Source: an uncultured Prevotellaceae bacterium
GTDB taxonomy: Bacteria > Bacteroidota > Bacteroidia > Bacteroidales > Bacteroidaceae
Assembly (NCBI GenBank): GCA_900316285.1
Contig: ONCG01000025.1
Coordinates: forward strand, 1 to 64,000
Direction of reading: 5' to 3'
DNA length: 64,000 bases
A program made the translations under genes and the position numbers. Shown here one piece after another: positions 59,983 through 64,000 of the stretch (position 1 is its first letter; each line of letters opens with the position of its first letter). The notes beneath the pieces are model-generated. The model was given only the letters and a program-made list of their open reading frames with translations. It had not been told where the DNA came from and made no database searches.

Positions 59983-60181
59983 CAAATATTAATTGAAAAA
60001 CCACTATCTTTCCCTGATTTTTTCGTAACTTTGCCAATAAAATTGGCGAACTTACTCCGTCTCGGCAATAAAAATAATTGTTTTATTTTGTATTGCTCTC
60101 GACTTTCGCAATTTTGGCTTTGCCGAAGTTACTTCCGTTCGGAAAAACTCAAATACATTTGGTTTTTCGCTTACTTATTCG

Positions 60182-60189
60182 TAACTTTG
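60182..60189 (+). promoter_or_regulatory. fabD promoter -7 element
   Basis: TAACTTTG followed by CGCCC, 72 bp before the fabD ATG. The upstream copy at 60026-60033 could be a second start. Confidence 0.65.
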
Positions 60190-60261
60190 CGCCCGAAATC
60201 ACAACCATAGTGTTTGTGAAGGCTTGAAAACAACATATTAAAATAAAAAAAGAAAAGAAAA

Positions 60262-61146
60262 ATGAAAGCATTTGTATTCCCCGGACAGGGCGCCCAATTT
60301 GTTGGAATGGGCAAGGATTTGTATGAACAGAACGAGAAGGCTCGCGAACTCTTCGACAAGGCTAACGAAGTACTTGGCTTCAGAATCACCGACATCATGT
60401 TCGATGGAACGGCAGAAGAGCTGAAGCAGACGAAGGTGACACAGCCTGCCGTGTTCCTGCATAGCGTGATAACAGCTATCTGCATGGGCGACGACTTCAA
60501 GCCCGCTATGGTGGCTGGCCACTCGCTGGGCGAGCTGTCGGCACTCGTGGCTGCTGGTGCGCTGACCTTCGAGGACGGCCTGCGCCTGGTTCATGCTCGT
60601 GCTATGGCTATGCAGAAGTGCTGCGAGGCTACGCCCGGCACGATGGCAGCCATCATCGCTCTTCCCGACGAGGTCGTTGAAGAGGTGTGCCGCAAGGTTA
60701 GCACCGATGACTGTCTGGTGATTCCCGCCAACTATAACTGCCCCGGCCAGCTGGTCATCTCGGGACATCAAGAGGCCGTCAACGCTGCATGCGAAGAGCT
60801 GAAGGCTGCCGGCGCCAAGCGTGCACTGATACTGCCCGTGAGCGGTGCCTTCCACTCACCGCTGATGCAAGCTGCGAAGGACGAACTCGCTGCCGCCATT
60901 GAGAAGACGGAGTTCCACACACCTTGCTGCCCTGTCTATCAGAATGTTGACGCCCTGCCCCACACCGATCCTGCAGAGATCAAGCAGAACCTCATGGCTC
61001 AGCTGACGGGTTCGGTGCGTTGGACCAAGAGTGTGCAGAACATGATTGCCGACGGAGCTACAGAATTCACCGAGTGCGGTCCCGGCAAGGCCCTGCAAGG
61101 CATGATTGCCAAGATTGACCGTAATGTAACGGTGCAGGGATGTTAA
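60262..61146 (+). CDS. fabD: Malonyl-CoA:ACP transacylase
   Basis: Protein of 294 residues. It moves malonyl groups from CoA to acyl carrier protein for fatty acid synthesis. Seen: FVFPGQGAQFVGMGKDLYEQ at the N-terminus, the serine nucleophile in AGHSLGELSALV (Ser88), RARAMAMQ-like HARAMAMQKCC with the arginine, VSGAFHSPLM with the histidine, and ECGPGKALQGMI near the end. Full length. The gene stop is directly followed by eight-base repeats. Confidence 0.97.
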   Translation: MKAFVFPGQGAQFVGMGKDLYEQNEKARELFDKANEVLGFRITDIMFDGTAEELKQTKVTQPAVFLHSVITAICMGDDFKPAMVAGHSLGELSALVAAGALTFEDGLRLVHARAMAMQKCCEATPGTMAAIIALPDEVVEEVCRKVSTDDCLVIPANYNCPGQLVISGHQEAVNAACEELKAAGAKRALILPVSGAFHSPLMQAAKDELAAAIEKTEFHTPCCPVYQNVDALPHTDPAEIKQNLMAQLTGSVRWTKSVQNMIADGATEFTECGPGKALQGMIAKIDRNVTVQGC

Positions 61147-61202
61147 GAGGTTGAGACGTTGAGAGGTTGAGAGGTTGAGACGTTGAGAGGTTGAGACGTT
61201 GA
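61147..61202 (+). repeat. Eight-base tandem repeat after fabD
   Basis: Seven units of GAGGTTGA or GACGTTGA in tandem start right after the fabD stop. Confidence 0.85.
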
Positions 61203-61380
61203 GATGCCGGAGGCATCGAACCGCGCGAAGCGCATTGATCTTTTGAACGCTGCGAAGCAGCTTTGAACCGCGCGAAGCGCATTGAACCCTTGAACGCTGC
61301 GTAGCAGCTTTGCGCTCGGCTTTGCCGCTTTCGTAGCATAGCGGAGAAAGAACCTTTGAACCGCGCCGCAGGCGCACAGC
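61203..61380 (+). repeat. Run of small three-base-loop hairpins
   Basis: Successive perfect stems with 3-base loops: GATGCC-GGA-GGCATC, GCGC-GAA-GCGC, GCTGC-GAA-GCAGC, GCGC-GAA-GCGC, GCTGC-GTA-GCAGC, CGGC-TTT-GCCG and GCGCC-GCA-GGCGC. Most are separated by TTGAAC-like linkers. No gene is present. Confidence 0.8.
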
Positions 61381-61382
61381 AT

Positions 61383-62828
61383 ATGGGAGATAAATATTTC
61401 GAGAGCGAGGAATTCAAGACGATACTCCAGAAGTACGAAGAGGCGGTGGCGCAAGGCCAGAGTCCCTATCTGGAGCCGGAGGAACTATCGGATATTGCAG
61501 AGTATTACGAAATGCTCGGCAATACGATAGCTTCTGCCGACGTCCTCGACTACGGCATCTCCATCTTCCCAAACTCGGCTGTGCTGCTGGCTCTACGGGC
61601 AAGGCTGGCACTGGTGCGCGACGGCGACGTTGCCGCCGCACGCCGTTACGTCAGCCTCATCGAAGACACTACTGCCTTCGAATACTATTACATCGTGGCC
61701 GAGATTATGATTACCGAGGACAAGGCCGACGAGGCTGACAGATACCTCAACGAGGTGCTCGAAACCCTCTACGACGATGAGCGCGAAGACTTCATCATCG
61801 ATGTCACAGGCATCTTTGCCGACTACCAGCAATGGGAGAAGGCGGCTCGGTGGCTGCAACTATCGACCGACGTTGAGGCGGCCGACTACAAGGAGCTGCG
61901 AGGACGCATCGCGATGAATCGCGGCAACTTCGAGGAGAGCGAACGCATCTTCAACGAGCTCATCGATAGCGACCCCTACTCTACGCCCTACTGGAATCAT
62001 CTCGCAATGGCGCAATACATGCACCACAACATTCGCGACTCCATACAGAGCAGCGAGTTCTCCATCGCCATCAACCCCGACGATACCGAGGCTATCCTCA
62101 ACAAGGCTAACGGACTATTCTGCCTCAGCAACTACGAGGAGGCAGGCCTGTTCTATCAGCGCTATGCCGACCTGTGTCCAGACGACGAGGTGGGCGAACT
62201 CTTTCACGGCATCTGCTGTCTGAACCTCGAGCAAATCGACGAAGGCATCAAGCACCTGCAACGTGCCGAGGCCATCGCCCTGCGTCATCGCCCCACCTCA
62301 TCGGGACAGCAGCTGGCACCAAGCAACCTGCCAGACATCTGGCAGGAGCTCGCCTTTGCCCTCTCGCAGAAAGGGATGACCGATGAAGCGCTGACATACA
62401 TCGACAAAATGTCTACCGAGCCAGGCGCCGATCCTTACGAAGTGCTCGTCATGCGTGGACATCTGCTCATGGAAGGTGGACGCCTTGAGGATGGACAGGC
62501 CTGCTACATGAAGGCCATCAGCGACTCTGCAGGAGCACCTCAAGTCTTTCTGCGTATCGCCATCTCTATCTACGACCTCGGCTATTATCAGCATTCATAT
62601 CGCATGTTCCAGATACTGCGCGACTGCACCGATGATTCTCGCACCGACGGCTATGCCTACGAGGCCTTGTGCTGCTATGCACTTGGCCGTTACGACGAGT
62701 TCAAGGAAAACGTACGGCTGGCCTGCGAGAAGAATCCCACCGAAGCACAGATGGTGCTGGCAGAGTTCTTCCCACCAGAGCTCGGGCCTCAAGACTACTA
62801 TCAGTGGCTTCTCGATAACAATCCATAA
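61383..62828 (+). CDS. TPR repeat protein
   Basis: Protein of 481 residues starting MGDKYFESEEFKTILQKYEE; an in-frame ATG nine codons earlier lies in the hairpin repeats and is rejected. Helical repeats spaced by about 34 residues are seen throughout: LSDIAEYYEMLGNTIASADV, DFIIDVTGIFADYQQWEKAA, YWNHLAMAQYMHHNIRDSIQ, DIWQELAFALSQKGMTDEAL. No signal peptide. TPR proteins act as scaffolds; no partner is evident. The DedA gene follows by 11 bp, so both may be co-transcribed. Confidence 0.85.
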   Translation: MGDKYFESEEFKTILQKYEEAVAQGQSPYLEPEELSDIAEYYEMLGNTIASADVLDYGISIFPNSAVLLALRARLALVRDGDVAAARRYVSLIEDTTAFEYYYIVAEIMITEDKADEADRYLNEVLETLYDDEREDFIIDVTGIFADYQQWEKAARWLQLSTDVEAADYKELRGRIAMNRGNFEESERIFNELIDSDPYSTPYWNHLAMAQYMHHNIRDSIQSSEFSIAINPDDTEAILNKANGLFCLSNYEEAGLFYQRYADLCPDDEVGELFHGICCLNLEQIDEGIKHLQRAEAIALRHRPTSSGQQLAPSNLPDIWQELAFALSQKGMTDEALTYIDKMSTEPGADPYEVLVMRGHLLMEGGRLEDGQACYMKAISDSAGAPQVFLRIAISIYDLGYYQHSYRMFQILRDCTDDSRTDGYAYEALCCYALGRYDEFKENVRLACEKNPTEAQMVLAEFFPPELGPQDYYQWLLDNNP

Positions 62829-62839
62829 CGCATTGAATC

Positions 62840-63475
62840 ATGGAAATCTACCAATTCATTCTCGAACACCTCAACTACTACTGGATATGGTTCCTCATGC
62901 TGCTGGAGAGTACAGTCATACCTGTACCCTCTGAGTTTGTGGTGCCACCGGCTGCCTATTTCTCCGCTAGCGGACACCTGAACGTGTGGATGGTCATTCT
63001 GGCCGCCACCATCGGAGCCGACTGCGGAGCCACCATCAACTACTTTGCCGGACGCTATCTCGGCCGACCCATCATCTATCGCTTTGCCAATAGCCGCTGG
63101 GGACATCTCTGCCTGCTCAATCAGGAGAAGGTGGAGAAGAGCGAACGCTACTTCAACCAACACGGCATCGCAGCCACGCTGACTGGTCGCTTTGTGCCCG
63201 TCATCCGCCATCTCATCTCCATCCCGGCAGGAATGGCACGCATGGGCTACTGGAAATTCCTGCTCTATACCACCATCGGTGCAGGTCTCTGGCACTCCGT
63301 TCTTGCCGCCTTGGGCTGGTATATGCAGACCATCGTGCCACAGGAACAGCTCTACGAGAGCCTTTCCGAGTATGGCCATTACATCAAGGTCGTCATCCTT
63401 GGCCTTGTCGGCATTGCTGCCGTTGTGCTCATCGCCCGCCACTATCTGAAGCGGAAGCCACAGGGAGAACAATAA
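62840..63475 (+). CDS. DedA family membrane protein
   Basis: Protein of 211 residues with several membrane helices. Hallmarks of DedA/SNARE-associated proteins are seen: LESTVIPVPSEFVVPPAAYF, ATIGADCGATINYFAGRYLG, GRFVPVIRHLISIPAGMARM (FxRfxPxxRxxxxxxAG pattern), and GLWHSVLAALGWYM. The family flips or transports lipid carriers such as undecaprenyl phosphate and influences envelope stress. Last gene of the rightward run; the C-terminus is basic (KRKPQGEQ). Confidence 0.93.
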   Translation: MEIYQFILEHLNYYWIWFLMLLESTVIPVPSEFVVPPAAYFSASGHLNVWMVILAATIGADCGATINYFAGRYLGRPIIYRFANSRWGHLCLLNQEKVEKSERYFNQHGIAATLTGRFVPVIRHLISIPAGMARMGYWKFLLYTTIGAGLWHSVLAALGWYMQTIVPQEQLYESLSEYGHYIKVVILGLVGIAAVVLIARHYLKRKPQGEQ

Positions 63476-63564
63476 TACAGCATAATTCCTTCTGCATCAC
63501 TCAATTAACCGTGATGATTAGAAAGAACGAAAAAAAGGTAGTTAAATATTTTTTTGAGCCACAC

Positions 63565-63640
63565 ATGTAGGGACGCGGCGTGCAGCGTTTATGGAGAGGA
63601 AAAGATAAATCCAGTTACGCGACACGTCGCGTCCCTACAT
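63565..63640. repeat. 76 bp hairpin element
   Basis: ATGTAGGGACGCGGCGTG (63565-63582) and CACGTCGCGTCCCTACAT (63623-63640) are inverted with one mismatch around a 40-base core. It resembles dispersed GTAGGGACGCG repeats of many genomes, and it differs from the other palindromes here. The remaining DNA between DedA and the last gene has no frame. Confidence 0.8.
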
Positions 63641-63674
63641 TTGAGTGGATAAATTCTATATAGTTTCTATGAAA

Positions 63675-63749
63675 AAAGGTAAGAAGCAAGAGACTAGCAT
63701 CTGCTCCAAGCGAGCATCTAGGGTGCCAAATCTCTTGCTTCTTACCTTT
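63675..63749 (-). terminator. Terminator of the leftward final gene
   Basis: AAAGGTAAGAAGCAAGAGA (63675-63693) and TCTCTTGCTTCTTACCTTT (63731-63749) form a perfect 19 bp stem around a 37-base loop. On the minus strand T-rich sequence follows. It lies 26 bp after the last gene's stop. Confidence 0.75.
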
Positions 63750-63775
63750 AATTGATTCTCAGAATCTGAAGGGGT

Positions 63776-64000
63776 TTATCCTTTGATGATTCCCTGTTCA
63801 ACGAAAATCTTCTTCAATGCCTTCACGGCACGCTCCACCTGCTCATTGGTGTGGGTGGCCATCAGTGCGAAACGCACGAGGGTATCCTCAGGAGCACAGG
63901 CAGGAGGAATAACGGGGTTGATGAACACACCGGCATTGTAGGCAAGCGCCGTCACGAGGAACGTCTTGTCGACATCGCGCACATAGAGCGGGATGATTGG
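63776..64000 (-). CDS. Serine palmitoyltransferase / AONS-family enzyme, C-terminal part
   Basis: The minus-strand frame enters from the right edge and ends at 63776. It reads PIIPLYVRDVDKTFLVTALA, then AGVFINPVIPPACAPEDTLV and RFALMATHTNEQVERAVKAL. This is the C-terminal domain of alpha-oxoamine synthases (pyridoxal-phosphate fold I). GVFINPVIPPACAP with LVRFALMATHT is the pattern I know from Bacteroidales serine palmitoyltransferase, which starts sphingolipid synthesis. Glycine C-acetyltransferase or BioF are alternatives, since the catalytic part is outside the window. Confidence 0.7.
   Translation of the reverse strand, partial: PIIPLYVRDVDKTFLVTALAYNAGVFINPVIPPACAPEDTLVRFALMATHTNEQVERAVKALKKIFVEQGIIKG

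Noticed and set aside
63565-63640. Terminator of the DedA gene
   Set aside because: The stem is large but has no T-run, starts 90 bp after the stop, and resembles a dispersed GTAGGGACGCG repeat.

Overview
The window comes from a member of the Bacteroidales, most likely a Prevotella-like gut or oral anaerobe. Four things point there. Promoters repeatedly show the Bacteroidetes -7 element TAnnTTTG about 20 bp downstream of a TTTG, and start codons lack Shine-Dalgarno sequences. Several families are typical of the phylum (DUF4270, DUF3078, DUF4332, OmpH lipoprotein, BNR_4 exoprotein with a Prevotella-type C-terminal tail, PagL-like acyloxyacyl hydrolase). Core metabolism includes pyruvate phosphate dikinase and a biotin-dependent acyl-CoA carboxyltransferase operon, as in succinate/propionate producers. 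The housekeeping genes look GC-richer than the obvious imports.

Layout. 1-5.7 kb is one end of an integrated mobile element that runs off the left edge: tyrosine integrase, two small helix-turn-helix proteins, an accessory gene with an early frame break, a RepA-like ATPase and a CHC2 primase. 5.7-13.8 kb is core: ppdK, the mmdA / OadG-like fragment / biotin carrier operon, a short starch-synthase-like protein and a DUF4270 lipoprotein. 13.8-24.8 kb is unusually repeat-rich. It holds uvrD translationally coupled to a fic gene, then a two-gene module (HIRAN-like protein plus primase/helicase-like BT4734-DUF3987 protein), then mltG and gph. This stretch is bracketed by long inverted copies of a composite repeat and contains TTGTCACAA tracts, a 5 x 22 bp array and an AT-rich tract. 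24.8-41.3 kb is core and secreted functions: rng, a 29-residue mS38/COX24-like peptide, HU, DUF4332, dinB, a large secreted BNR_4/LamG protein, a nitroreductase, pyk, DUF3078, yidC, DUF1846 and a dipeptidyl peptidase. 41.3-42.6 kb is non-coding and full of repeats. 42.6-64 kb holds a secreted putative glycosidase followed by a GH3 relic, pheS, a PagL-like protein, DUF2461, nth, ompH, pepD, tkt, a four-helix-bundle insertion, rpiB, an AlaX-like editor, a GH13 enzyme, glnS, fabD, a TPR protein, DedA, and the C-terminal end of a serine-palmitoyltransferase/AONS-type enzyme.

Two observations stand out. First, at three distant intergenic sites (17.9, 41.4 and 55.2-55.6 kb) there are tandem arrays with an exact 22 bp period whose units can be aligned to one consensus (core GAGCWATGCTYYA). 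One array keeps register over 17 units while the sequence changes, and another supplies the arms of a terminator. Second, the HIRAN-like / primase-helicase pair sits next to an iteron-like array, an AT-rich tract and repeated TTGTCACAA motifs, one of which lies inside the primase-like gene itself. It could be a domesticated replicon or another undescribed module. No rRNA, tRNA, CRISPR array or intact insertion sequence was seen.
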